Below, in pieces: positions 48,276 to 59,476 of a DNA stretch of 64,000 nt. A model generated the notes under the pieces. That model was not told where the DNA came from. It saw only the letters and a program-made list of their open reading frames with translations, and did no database searches. Position numbers and translations under genes: made by a program. Numbering within the stretch: position 1 is the first letter of the stretch; every line of letters begins with the position of its first letter. The stretch is from Myrica gale (Eukaryota > Streptophyta > Magnoliopsida > Fagales > Myricaceae): contig OZ005608.1 in the NCBI GenBank assembly GCA_963930655.1, positions 8,804,001 through 8,868,000 on the forward strand, written 5' to 3'.

Positions 48276-48294
48276 GCAGTGCCCTATTTATAAC
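48276..48294 (-). promoter_or_regulatory. Core promoter with TATA box, EP1-like copy 1
   Basis: On the minus strand TATAAATAG (48292-48284) lies about 60 bases upstream of the ATG at 48224. The surrounding 19 bases are identical to those at 54584-54602 before copy 2. Confidence 0.75.
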
Positions 48295-51200
48295 AAGGGA
48301 CTTCGGCTAAATAGCTTATATGGGTTCAATTTGGAATTAGATAAAACATTAACTTGTACAATCATTATTAACGGGCAAATAATAAATATTCTCTGGTAGA
48401 GTTCCACAGTTGGATTGGGACGCCACGGAGGAAGAGGGTTCGAAGGAAGTCCGAATCAAGAGTCATATCTCTGACCTCAGTCTATTTTGGCGTCTTTGAA
48501 AAGTAATGGCAAACGGATAGGATAGGATTTTTTTTTTCACGTTAAAAGTAAGTGGGGGATTCCGTACAACAGACAAAAAAAAATTTAACTCGGGGAATTG
48601 TCACAATAGAGCAACTCTACAGGAATGCTCGTAGTCCTAATATTTTCAAGAAATCCATGTTGAGCTGCCCAGCAAGCGACTCCTTGCATTAGCCGAACGT
48701 TTCACATGACCCACCCACACACCACCTGGGCCAATCCCGCAACAAAACAACAATGTCGGTAATATAGGGCTCAACAAGTTGACACTCTACAGTATCAATA
48801 CTGTTAATAGTGTTAACAGCCGTGAGATATCGCCTTCAAAGTTGACATTAAGAAAAGCAAGAATAAGATAGGATAGGATTATTCCTCATATATGTACCGG
48901 CCTTTGTCCCCAGGCAATAACTTATGGTTGGGCGACGTCTGGCCATCTCCAAAAGAAACGCCAAGTGGCTTTCCTTCTTCTTTAATGTGTTTCTGTGTCA
49001 GGTTTATGGTTGCATTCCCTTGTGTGGCTCCTCACTGGCACAGTCGATTATTGACCAGGAGGGCAAAATTTTTTTGAGTTAATTATATTTTATACTTTCG
49101 TGATTTGAGAGTCTTGATATTTTATATTTAGTTCTTTTAATTTTGACACATTTCATTTACATAATTTTAGCTTACTTGGATTTGCACATACCGTCAATTT
49201 TTTTGTTATTTTGAACGGAAAAATCAATCACCTATCGAACGGAAAAATCAATATCTCAAAAATAATAAAAAATGGTGCAAAGTGTCAGATCATTCAAACC
49301 ACATGGGTGTAAAATGTAATTAATCATTTTTAAATATAATAAGCAAAATAGATAAGTGAGCTACATGCAGAACTCGTGATTGAGATTTAGTTTATTTTAA
49401 CGGATAAATAAACAACATGATACAAATCAAAAAAATCCAAAACTACGTAGTCATAAAATGTAATTAACCCAAGTTTTTTCTTGTTCGTTTTCTTTTTAGC
49501 GCTGAAGTTGAATGGAATTTATTTGGGAACCCTACATATACATGATATGGTAGAATTATGACAATTATTGTATGAGGTCTACTCAATACTAAATGGAGCT
49601 TGTAGTTTGTTCATTGATTACAAAAATAAAAAACTAGAAGCAAATATTTCACATTAGTGGGATATTGCTGAATATTCCGTATACCTCTGAAAGATGCCAC
49701 CAACAATTTATTTATTTTTATTTTTCGAAGTAACCAACAATTTATTTTTATATTGTTAATCACACCAATTACATTTTATTTTTTTCTAAGCACTTACAAT
49801 TTATTTATTTTTATTTTTCGAAGTCACCAAAATTTTTTTTTTTATATTGTTAATCACACCAAGTACAATTTATTTGAAAGACTGGCAATGTGGGAAAAGT
49901 GGGCCACAGTATTAAAGTTGACCGTCCATGCATTTATGCCCTGGGTTCCATTCGAATACAAAGGAAGCTGGCGAACTACGTACTGGGCCATTGGATAATT
50001 TTACCGTTGGGTAACACATATATACTGAACAAGAAACAAGCGTATAAATTGATGAACTAGACACAGATCAGGTAGCATATATAAACCGACTGCACACAGC
50101 TCACAAATAAATATTTAAGATCCGAGTAGAAAAATGAGAATAAAATCAATAATCACATAAAATATCAAAATTTAAATAATTTGACTTTGAAATTTAGTCT
50201 AAAGCTTCAATCTATCCAATTTCTCATAAAAACAAAAAAAATAATTAACTGCATATCCCTCTTATTATAATTGCAACGCACATGACATCGTTCAACTTAT
50301 GTTTGCGGATTCGTAATCTTCATTTTCCACACTAGACCAACTAGAACCTCTTATCCGCGTAGGTAAGGGGATCAATCCGTTCAAAATACTCGCAGTTCCT
50401 GTTACTCTGCAATAACATTAATCGTCTCAACAAATTTGAATAAAAAAACTGAAGTAACTGGCAGGAAGTACTCCCTGTTGTGCTAGAAAATCCTATGCCC
50501 CCCGAGAATCTATGTCCTAGATTTGCTACATTCATACTTGTCCTTACCCGAGCTCTACGCCCGCACGCAGAAGCACAGAGCCCTATCCCCATTCATATTA
50601 GACTCGTTCTATTCCCGTCGTTCACGTCCACTGTCACTCACATATAAAGCAGCTGAGTGTTGAGATTTGTGAAAATTGCTATGTATCGATTGATGTCGGT
50701 TTACTGGTATTTATATTACATTGAATCTATGCATATAGGAAATAAAATCAAAGACATAAATTAAGGAAGAAAAGATTAATGCTATACAATGAAAACTGTA
50801 AATGTAAAGGTAGTAGCCGTTGGAGACTAATAAAAGGAAATAATCTGTAGTGATCTGTAATACTGAGCGTTTCGCAGACATTCGCTGAGATTTGGGCACA
50901 AGCCAATGTGAAGACTATTTGGGGGCTAGAGTTCTTGCTGCTCTCTGCATATTTTGGATTCTCAATTTCGAGAAGGAAAGGTGGGATTGGTCCACATTTG
51001 CGTGTTTTTTTATATTTAAAATCGGGTGAGGTGGCATTTAAATAGACGTGGCATGCTAGTTGGCGAGTGGGTCCGCTCCTTAAGTTGAGTGTGATGTCCA
51101 GTCAGCTCCAGAAATGCTTTTGTCAGGTCAGCAACTTGGATGACAATTGAACATAGGGACCAATTGAAGAAATGGATCATACCTTTAGGACATCTGGAGG

Positions 51201-51343
51201 GACTAAAGATTTCATAAGGACTAACTTGAGAAAAGGTGAAACTCTAGAAACTGTTAGATTAATTTAATTTAACCTATATTTTTTTTATAGTTTATTAGAA
51301 AATCAAGAATGATATTCTGTCACCCCAAGTACGCCCCTTGGTC
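48295..51343. other. Intergenic between the EP1-like genes, left part
   Basis: No gene is established. An 84-codon minus-strand frame at 50341-50592 lies in a GC-richer patch with a possible splice donor (CTCGGGTAAGG) but no recognisable domain. Low-complexity AT tracts occur at 49690-49870. Confidence 0.5.
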
Positions 51344-51352
51344 TGTCTATAG

Positions 51353-52188
51353 TTTTTTTTTTCTAAGCAAATGTGAATTTCATTCAAAACAGTACAAGGA
51401 TGCTGAGTACAGAAAGTCCTCCAAGATCGGATATAAAGAACAACCAGAGTACAAAGAAACACCCAGAAACAACATGAAAAGCCTCCATAACAGCATCATG
51501 AAAAGCCCTAAGGGCTATACAATTCATAGTCGTAAAGACCAGATTCCAAATGGTCATAATGACCTCAACAAGATAGACAAAAAGATCTGTAAATTCTAAA
51601 TAGATCCACAGACCCATGACAAACAGAGTCCGGAAGAGGAGATTGTCATGCACCTCACTCTCACTTTCTCGAAAGAGCTTCTATAACAACACTAATGGAC
51701 ACCAAGATCCATGACAAAAACGAGCATAAAGAAAATTCGCGAATGCCATAAGTACACAACCAAAAACCCAAAGAAAACAACAACATTCAGCCATAAAGCA
51801 GAGAAGAAATAGGTCCCTAAGAAGACAAGCCGAACCACTCAAGAAGATCCATAAAACGGGCGGCGAGTGGGGTGACACGTGCTGGCCGAGAGCGATAGGA
51901 CTGGACCCGAGTCGGACGTCGTGAGCTGCTGAAACGCCGGGATCTGCAAACGAAAACAGCCATGGAGGGAGACCAAAAAAAGGGAGAGAAAATGAGATGT
52001 TGGCAAGAACCGGCCAAAAGAGAAGGAGGGAGAGGGAGGAAGGGGACGGCGGGAGGAGTAGAGACTCCTCCCGCCGCCATGAACAGTGAATGGAGAGGGG
52101 GTTCAGGCGAAAGAGGTGTGGAGAAAGTCTAGTTAGGGCAGAGGCTCTCTCTCTAGACACAGGCTGGGTGGTAAAGAACTAGATATTT
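51353..52188 (-). mobile_element. Poly(A) retroposon with 9-bp target site duplication
   Basis: TGTCTATAG occurs at 51344-51352 and 52189-52197, directly flanking the element. On the minus strand it starts near AAAATATCTAGTTC, carries a pyrimidine-rich GC-richer 5' part (with a frame starting MAAGGVSTPPAVPFLPLP), and ends in a 3' part followed by a poly(A) run (51353-51362). The end and target-site form are those of LINE-driven retroposition. It has no reverse transcriptase, so it is a short L1-like derivative or a retroposed transcript. The reading frames of 87-159 codons on the minus strand overlap one another and show no known domain. Confidence 0.75.
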
Positions 52189-52439
52189 TGTCTATAGCAC
52201 ACGTAATACTATCAGGAAAAGTACCAGGAGGGAGTTAAATATGTGGGCAGCCTCACGTGTGTAAAAAAAAAACCACAGAAGGACAAAAAATTTATCCGTG
52301 GGGAGAAGTAGAAGGGTCTCAAGGAGGAGTTGTGTGGGGTGCTACTCCTAGCAGTGGAAATAGACGTTCCAAATATTCTTATTATAGAATGATACTGAAG
52401 AAGCTTTAATGCAACTTGGCCAAACATATCCTCGACACA

Positions 52440-52840
52440 GTTTCTTTTTTTCTTTAGAGAACAATCCGAACTGAGGCAATCTGGCGGTGGTGCTGGTTCC
52501 GTCTTTGTTTTTGTGATTGTTTGGTTTTTGTTGTTGTTGGTTGTTGTGTTTGTTTGTATTTTGTGTTGGTGTGTTTTGGTCCGGCCCCTGCGTGAGCTTT
52601 TTCGATCCTTTGTGGATCTTTTGTCCCCCCTTGTTTGGGTTTTCTGTACCAGGTTGTGGTGCATTATCTGCTGGCAAGCTTAGGACCTAGTAGCGTCGTC
52701 TACTATGTCCGGCCACCGCTCCCACTGCTTATCATGGAGCATATAGTGGCTTCATCCGATCCTTTTTAGGATCCTGCCGGCGTTTTTCGCCTGGTGAGTG
52801 TATTTCGGTTCCAATTTGGAACTTGACCTAGAAAAAAAAA
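52440..52840 (+). mobile_element. Second poly(A) retroposon fragment
   Basis: Plus-strand sequence ending in GAAAAAAAAA at 52831-52840. Its last part (CGATCCTTTTTAGGATCCTG, then a CCTGGTGAG-like end) matches 60205-60250 in the retroposon at 59477. The 5' limit is uncertain and no target-site duplication was found. Confidence 0.5.
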
Positions 52841-53189
52841 TTCATTGATGACACACAACATGTGCGTTACACCCTTTGTATGATTAAAGTCTGACTTGAT
52901 TACTTAATATGACTGAGACACCACTGGCAGCTTGAAGGTGAGAAAGAGTCGTAATTTGAACTCTCTTATAGCAAAATACGAAAATAATCTGAAAAAAGAC
53001 CTTATATATAAAGACGAAGAAGATCTTTTTCATATTGAGCTTCAATCAGAAAATTGAAACATTGTACAATATCCTTATTGGCAAACTTGAGTATGTTTTC
53101 TGAAAGGGAATGAAGAGCTTCAAACTTGAAAGAACCACTATGTATGAGGTGCTCCTGAACAAATTATAACAGCCAGCAGCAGGCGCTTC
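52841..53189 (-). other. 3' flank of the second EP1-like gene
   Basis: The part from about 52970 aligns with gaps to 46610-46880. No gene seen. Confidence 0.5.
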
Positions 53190-54527
53190 TCAGTGATTTG
53201 GTACCTTGATATAACCCACATGCGTAGCATTCGCGAACTTTGTTTGAGTGTTCAGATCATAAGCAATCCAACATTTGGAGGTCTCCTTGCGGTAAAAGTA
53301 GCCCAAGCACTTGCAGTCAGCTGAACATTTCTTTCCACAATCATTCTCAGTCGTGCTATCTCCAGTGGTGTATTTGCTCATGAAATGATCAACACCCTCC
53401 ACCTTGTAGTAGTGAAAATCATTCGGCCGACAAGAAGTTAGTTTCTTTGCCTTGCAATCCTTGCTCCAACCCATTAATCCATTTGACAATGGACAGGCAA
53501 CACATTGGTTGTTCTCGCAGAGCCCCAATTCGCCACAACGCTCTGGCAATTGGCACTCATTTTCGTCATCCGAATCTCTATCGAAGAGAGTATATGTCAC
53601 TTCCCAGGCACGGTAATCTACGTTGTCATCGTATGTATAAAACCTAAGATTGCCATCAATGCCTAGACGAAGAAAAGACAGGGCGCTATTGTATTTGGGC
53701 CTTGCCAAAATCCTGGTACCCGAAGTTGAGGAGTTGGCAACCTCGTAGTCTAAGCCTAGCTCATAAGCGTAGCCCTCATCTGTTTCTGGGGAGGAATATA
53801 TGGTGACATATTGCAAGAAACCCTGCTCAACAGAAAACCAGTCGGAAGATGAGAAGTAGAGAACCGGCCTTGGAGAGATCTTGCTCTTGTAGTATAAAGT
53901 CAATCCTTTAGTCTCCATCACCAAGCTGTAACGCCCGTCTTTGTTGTCCCTTTCCGAATCCCGGCTCACAAGCTTGGTTACACCCCCAGCCGTTAGAGAT
54001 TGACCCACCAGGAGTGTGTCGGTTGGATGGTCAAAACTCTGCCAAACAAATTTATGTTTGGAGTCATAAAGCACCAAGTTACCATTTGGCAGAAGCTCGA
54101 GGCCTACAACACTTTTGCTGGCCGTGTTGGTTTGCCAAGCAACTCGGCCATCGGCATCGGCCAAGACCAGGTTCCCGTCCCTGCCAAAAGTTAGGGTAGC
54201 GTTTTCCCGAACAGGATTGCCTCTATTGGCTTCCCAAACCCAACGACGGAGCGACTCTGAACGTGAAGTGGCCATCCGCAAAGCGAGTGTGAAGGCATTA
54301 GGGGTGGTATTATAGAAGGCAAGTTGGAAAGGGGAAGCATAGACGGGTAGAGCACGATAGTTTCCGTCATACTCAACAATGTATGGCCCAAATTCTCCTT
54401 GATTAACATACTTGAATGTGGCGTTGGGAGGAACAGCAGCTTGGGCAATGAAGGTAAACAGCGAGAAAAGGAAGAGGGAAAGCAAGGGCATTGTACTTTC
54501 TGAAGGAGTAGAAGGCATTCTGGTCAT
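53190..54527 (-). CDS. EP1-like secreted glycoprotein (lectin-PAN), copy 2
   Basis: An intact, intronless 445-codon frame and tandem paralogue of the gene at 46887-48224, with about 80% of residues identical by eye. A second ATG three codons in (54518) aligns with the start of copy 1 and may be the real start. Signal peptide residues are about 13-31; the bulb-type lectin domain has DGNLVLAD (117-124), NGNLVLYD (148-155) and WQSFDHPTDTLLVGQ; cysteines at 325-345 and the PAN/apple cysteines (C366, C397, C401, C405, C407, C419) are all kept. Most differences fall in residues about 220-305, between the lectin and PAN domains, where copy 2 also has its own sequon (N265) and has lost the one at N280. 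As in copy 1, the mannose-binding pattern is incomplete. Expected location is the cell wall or apoplast; the role is inferred from the family only. Confidence 0.95.
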   Translation of the reverse strand: MTRMPSTPSESTMPLLSLFLFSLFTFIAQAAVPPNATFKYVNQGEFGPYIVEYDGNYRALPVYASPFQLAFYNTTPNAFTLALRMATSRSESLRRWVWEANRGNPVRENATLTFGRDGNLVLADADGRVAWQTNTASKSVVGLELLPNGNLVLYDSKHKFVWQSFDHPTDTLLVGQSLTAGGVTKLVSRDSERDNKDGRYSLVMETKGLTLYYKSKISPRPVLYFSSSDWFSVEQGFLQYVTIYSSPETDEGYAYELGLDYEVANSSTSGTRILARPKYNSALSFLRLGIDGNLRFYTYDDNVDYRAWEVTYTLFDRDSDDENECQLPERCGELGLCENNQCVACPLSNGLMGWSKDCKAKKLTSCRPNDFHYYKVEGVDHFMSKYTTGDSTTENDCGKKCSADCKCLGYFYRKETSKCWIAYDLNTQTKFANATHVGYIKVPNH

Positions 54528-54583
54528 GGCTAGTTTTAATAAGGGGGCCTGAATTCTGATGTGGGTTGTAGAGCTTAAGCAAA

Positions 54584-54602
54584 GCAGTGCCCTATTTATA
54601 AC
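54584..54602 (-). promoter_or_regulatory. Core promoter with TATA box, EP1-like copy 2
   Basis: On the minus strand TATAAATAG (54600-54592) lies about 65-75 bases upstream of the candidate start codons. The 19-base block is identical to that of copy 1. Confidence 0.75.
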
Positions 54603-55059
54603 TGGGGGACTGCGTGTAAATATGTTATATAATTACTCCAAATGGAATTAGAAAACATTATTTTATTATTTGTATAATCTCTTGTACAGTTTTCTTATGT
54701 TAATGTTGTGGGCGCGCTTTTTCTCTAAATAATTATAGCTTCCCATAGTAAAATAAGCCGTCAAAATTGTCTGGATGTTGACCCAATCCAGATGAGGATG
54801 ACTTTGGGTTCTCTCAATCTGTAATAATATCCGATAAATTATTTCAATGAATTTAATTTATAGGGATAATATTATAGTAGGCTCTCCAAAAAATAATCAT
54901 GTGCTCTTAAATTTTAAAATATTTTATTTGTTATTTTATATTTTAGCATTTGATTGGATCGTTAATTCAAATATAAAACATTTGAGAGGATAGCAAACAA
55001 TTATGGATCGTGATCATTCTCTATAAAAGAGTTGATGCGATCTCCTTTTCTTTTTCTTA
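54603..55059. other. Upstream region of copy 2, no gene seen
   Basis: AT-rich and not obviously similar to the region upstream of copy 1 beyond the core promoter. Confidence 0.5.
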
Positions 55060-55255
55060 GGGTGTGTTTGTGTTATAAAATTTTACACCCTTTAAAATTT
55101 TAACACAATAAAAAATTAAAAATATAATCTTTCTCTCCCATCAAATCATTACTTTTCACTATAAAAAATATAAAAAATTATCTCTCTTCACTTTTTCACT
55201 AAATCCAATACCTAAAATTTTAACCGCACTAAAATTTTACAAAACAAACACACCC
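55060..55255. repeat. Tourist-like MITE, best-kept copy
   Basis: Ends GGGTGTGTTTGT and ACAAACACACCC are near-perfect inverted repeats 196 bp apart. TTA precedes and TTC follows, close to a 3-bp TWA target site. It lies about 0.5 kb upstream of the EP1-like copy 2 promoter. Confidence 0.75.
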
Positions 55256-57189
55256 TTCCATCACATTCGTATTTTGGTCAAATAACACAAACTCAATTAT
55301 GATTCTTTTCAAGCTAACACTACGTGACGGTGGGGCCAAGAAAAAAAAAATCACGTCTCCGATGTGCTGCTTCTGAAACAAGTCTCCCAGGACTAATATA
55401 AAGCAGTCAAATTGCTCTGGATTATTGATGATCCCATTCGAGTCCGAGATCATGAAGATTTGGGGTCTCAAGTAAGCAACGAGCCTTAAATCTTTTTTGG
55501 GTCAATATTCCGATGAGTTTCATATAATAGTTCTGTGCAAACAGGCCGAGTGGGTCAACATATACGGACTGGTCCTTTGCTGTGTACCATTACGCCAGTT
55601 TGTCAGATTACCCAATGAGGTCCTCGCATGTCTTATTTGAAAATCTAGCCTTCTAGAAAAAAAATAAAAAAAATCTGGCCTTCTAAGATGTCTTCTCTTG
55701 CCGCACGTGGGTTGGCCTTAAATTGAGAGTTGGATGATTAAGAACTAATTTTCTTTGGTATTTAATATTATTCGTATTAATTATTAATAAATTTATAATA
55801 TTTATTTATCTTGTAATGATCTAATATTTCAGTCAACAAATTAAAAATTAAAAATGATCTTTATAATTCGGAATGTTGACTTCCGTACTTTGTGACACTA
55901 GTGGAGGCGAATAAATTATTTACTGAAAATCCAAGGGATTAGGAATTAAGCATATTTTATGTATGTAAATATTTGGGTTAACTTAGTCACAAATCATGCA
56001 ATGCATGCATGTTATATTCAGATATTCTGGGTAACATTAGAAGAGATTAGGATATGAATTCTTGAAAAAACAATTATGGCACAGTTGACCCACGAATGAA
56101 TTCAGAGAGAAATTGCATTAGTTCACCAAACAAGGCTAAATGGTCATGACTTTAGCTTCGCCTAAATTGTAGCCACCAAGAAGTGCGAATTTGATTCTTT
56201 TTTTTTTTTGCTTGTTCTCATAGATCGATTGTTCTATAGAGATATATTCTTATTTACTTGGTGAAGGTTTATAAGTGGAAACATCCTCCGATTTATATTT
56301 AAGGGCACAAATTACTTAGTTCCTCTCAAATTTTAATCTATTTTATTATACTCCACATGTTTCAAAAATAGTCAATCTTTGCCCTTGTTTGATTGATGGC
56401 TAAATCATGTTAATTGATTGAAATACCTCAAAAAATTTGAAATAATAATAATAAATATAATTTCAATATTTTGATTTAGAAATTATTACTTTTTATTTAT
56501 GTATCATTTTTAAAGTAATTTTGTCATAGAGAGTCATTTTCAATGCTTTAAGAGCAAAATCTAACGAAAGACAAGGATCTATTGCTTTTGGAACATGAGG
56601 GCTAATAAAAACAATTGAAATTGAGCGGGATTATTGATTTTTGTCCATAAATATGAGGCGTACTATGATGGTCCCTAAAACAATAATGTAGTTTTTAGTA
56701 GATTGTTTAATACATTTACCATCTACTTTGAAATTTTCGGTGAATCGATGTCACAAAATAGAGCTTCACAGAGCCGCTTGAAAATCAGTTGGTTCCATCT
56801 AGTAAAGGACTAATAGAGTTTAGATATTCAAGGGAGAAATAAACTTTGCACTCTCAAGTTATGAGGGTTGTGACACTTTTTACAATAAACTATTATTTTG
56901 TCATATTTGTACCCTCCAATTGTTAATTTCATATAGTTTGCACCCTTTTCTAAAAAAAAATTAACAAACTTGAAAGGAAAGTATTTTTTGGCTTGCAAAT
57001 GATAATTTTAGTAACATAAATTTTTTTTCATTGACTTTTTGTGAGGTTAAAATCGTAATTTTAAAGAAAAAAAATTAATTTCTATTCAAATTGACGGAAA
57101 ATTTTAGCAGGCTGCAAAGTATTTGAAATCAGTAATTGATGGGTGAAATGTGAGAAAAATAATAATTTTAGGTGCAAATTGTCTGACAT
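55256..57189. other. Intergenic, no gene seen
   Basis: AT-rich sequence without recognisable genes. A patch at 56840-56960 has wording (a column of 'TTTGCACCCT'-type text) like 3905-3975 and may be an old dispersed repeat. Confidence 0.45.
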
Positions 57190-57405
57190 ATATAGCATAA
57201 TGAATCCAATAGAACAATTATTAGAGACCAAAATATGAAAATAAAATAAAGTGAATTGATCAATAAAACAATTGGACACCATCATATGGAGCAAAATGAA
57301 GTCAATAGATTTATGAAGCAATTCGAGATCAAAATATGGAGTTAAGTGAAGCCAATTGATTAATAGAACAATTAGCGGCCAAAATATGAAGCGAAATGAA
57401 GCGAT
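57190..57405. repeat. 50-bp AT-rich minisatellite, about 4 units
   Basis: The landmark ATATG recurs at about 57233, 57284, 57334 and 57384, a period of 50-51 bp. Units contain CAAAATATGGAG, AAGTGAA and CAATTGATTAATAGAACAAT variants. The minus-strand frame across the array follows from the repetition. Confidence 0.8.
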
Positions 57406-57628
57406 CACAAAGTTTCAAGACCCCTTGTATAGTTGAAACAAGCTTCTGACGTAGCTGGGCAGGTATATGAGCAAACATAAAAAAAAAAAAGTCTATGTAT
57501 TTCTCCAAATATTCAATTATCCCAAACTATGTTAATTCTTCTCCCCGTGTTGGATCTAATCTAAGGAGTTACATAATAGTTTCAACCATATCCAAATTTA
57601 CAAATCAACATTCAACTTTTATGCATTA
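57406..57628. other. Intergenic, no gene seen
   Basis: Short AT-rich spacer. Confidence 0.4.
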
Positions 57629-57796
57629 TTTCTGTGTTTGAAAAGTAAAATTTTAGGGTTGTTAAAACTTTAGGTATTAGGGTTGATGAAAAAGTGAGGA
57701 GAGAGTGAAAAAATTTGTGAAAAAGTGAGGAGAAATAATGTTTTGCAATGACGATATAATTTTAGGTGGCTAAAATTTTGTTACGCAAACAGAGCC
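57629..57796. repeat. Tourist-like MITE
   Basis: The right end GCAAACAGAGCC is followed by TAA; the left end TCTGTGTTTG is preceded by TTA a few bases out. The interior has GATGAAAAAGTGAGGAGAGA as in other copies. Confidence 0.6.
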
Positions 57797-59476
57797 TAAG
57801 AGATTTAATTTTCTATATAAATATTCGGTCAATTCCCACAACTTTTGGCCGCCGACACGGTTAATGATATTATCACATTATACTGTCAAGGGGAGATTAA
57901 TTGCTTGTCGAGCGAGGCCATGTTCGCATAAGAACAAAATTAATCGACAGCCTACACAGTTCTCATGTTACCAAATATCGCCGACGAACCCCTTTACAGT
58001 GGACAAGTCAAGAGCCCAAAAGCATCCCTTTTTCCCGCATGCTTAATGCTTTATTCCTAATTAGTCACAATATATGTATTCTAAGAACTATGAACTATTT
58101 CTATTTCGATAGCATTCGAAACTGCAGATCACTCATCTCTGTATTTTATCTCCAAGAACATTAACAAAGTGAATTACAAAGAAGAAGAAGAAACATCATC
58201 TTCAAAGAAATAGACAAAGATAGAGAAGGATATCATAAAACTTTAACTAGTGACATTCACAAAGAGACAAGAGGTTGACCCCCTCAAATACTACGTGTAT
58301 TTTTATCTTAAAATCTTAAACTATCAGGAAGATTTAAATTATATAAGCTCTCTTGCAATCGAGTACGTACGTAACAGTAAAATCTCGAAGAGAGAATAGC
58401 AAAAACGACAAGGACAAAAATGGATGACTGAAATTGGGATTGAGAATGGATTATCCACTTCCAACGATAGCCTCTAACGCCTTTATCGACCAGTATACCG
58501 TAGGAAATTGAGGAACATATATGTCGATAAAAGCTTATTAGCGACGCTTTTGGGCAATGGCAAGAAGTGCGCAGATGATTTTTATATAGCTGAGAATGAA
58601 ATTTTTGTCATGCATGGCTATTGTTGGTTTTTACCGACCAGCTGTTCCCAACGAAATTGGAACGATTGTTCAAGCCAAAGTTTTTCTTGTCGTGACAATC
58701 ATGTCTCGCTGATCTATTATATCTATTTTGGCAACTTTTGAATACCAAGACAAAAGGATATCAAGATTTTTTCCATGGCTGTACGTGCCGGTTTTGTCCC
58801 CAGCCATTTACGGTCCCGCGACTAAGCATCACCCTATAGAGATCAATCAGAGCCAACTTAAATGAAGGGTCTTGGAGGTCATGGTATTGCGCTAGCCTCT
58901 TGGGAGTTTGCTTGTATGTTAGAATAGTTTACTTAGCGTGATCCTGTGCAAGATTTCTCCCATTATCCAACAAAAATCTTCTTCTTTATCTTTAAAGGCA
59001 ATAGCTCAATAGTTGAAACGATGAATTTTCACTTATAGACGAACTGTATTTAGTGGGTAGAAGTAAATTTGAATCTTAACGCTTGCGTCCAAGTTCTTTA
59101 CATAATTGATCTTTAGATTGTAGAGCCCGTCCGAGTGTTCGGGTTTTATTATTGCACTCCCAATCCAATCCAATCAATATGTCTCATAATTGGGCAAAGA
59201 GAGTTCGAACCCGGTACACAAGCTGAATACGAAATATTTCCCTCATTACCAAAAAAATCATCTTATTTGTGCATAAATACTCGAAGTAAAACCTCACTTC
59301 CACTGATAAGAAAACAATGAAGATAAATTTGCGTAATAAATAAAAATTAAATGAATTTTGATTAAATTCATGCATATTAATTAACTTCAACTTTTGAAAC
59401 AATTGATGTTTCAATATGGTATTAGACTATTAGAGTAGGTGTTCTAACTTAACGTAATTAATCCTTTCTTCTTTAG
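57797..59476. other. Intergenic, no gene seen
   Basis: Frames at 57864-58164 and 58508-58741 have no recognisable domains. A short patch at 58775-58820 (GTGCCGGTTTTGTCCCCAG) resembles 48894-48935 (GTACCGGCCTTTGTCCCCAG), a possible small dispersed repeat. Confidence 0.45.

Noticed and set aside
50341-50592. 84-codon minus-strand frame in a GC-richer patch with a possible splice donor
   Set aside because: No known domain, no second exon found, and no clear promoter; too weak to call a gene.
52212-52677. Minus-strand frames of 109-150 codons rich in N, T and Q
   Set aside because: They are the complement of the GTT-rich low-complexity part of a plus-strand poly(A) retroposon.
58508-58741. 77-codon plus-strand frame with several cysteines
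   Set aside because: No signal peptide or known cysteine pattern; considered as a small secreted peptide and dropped.
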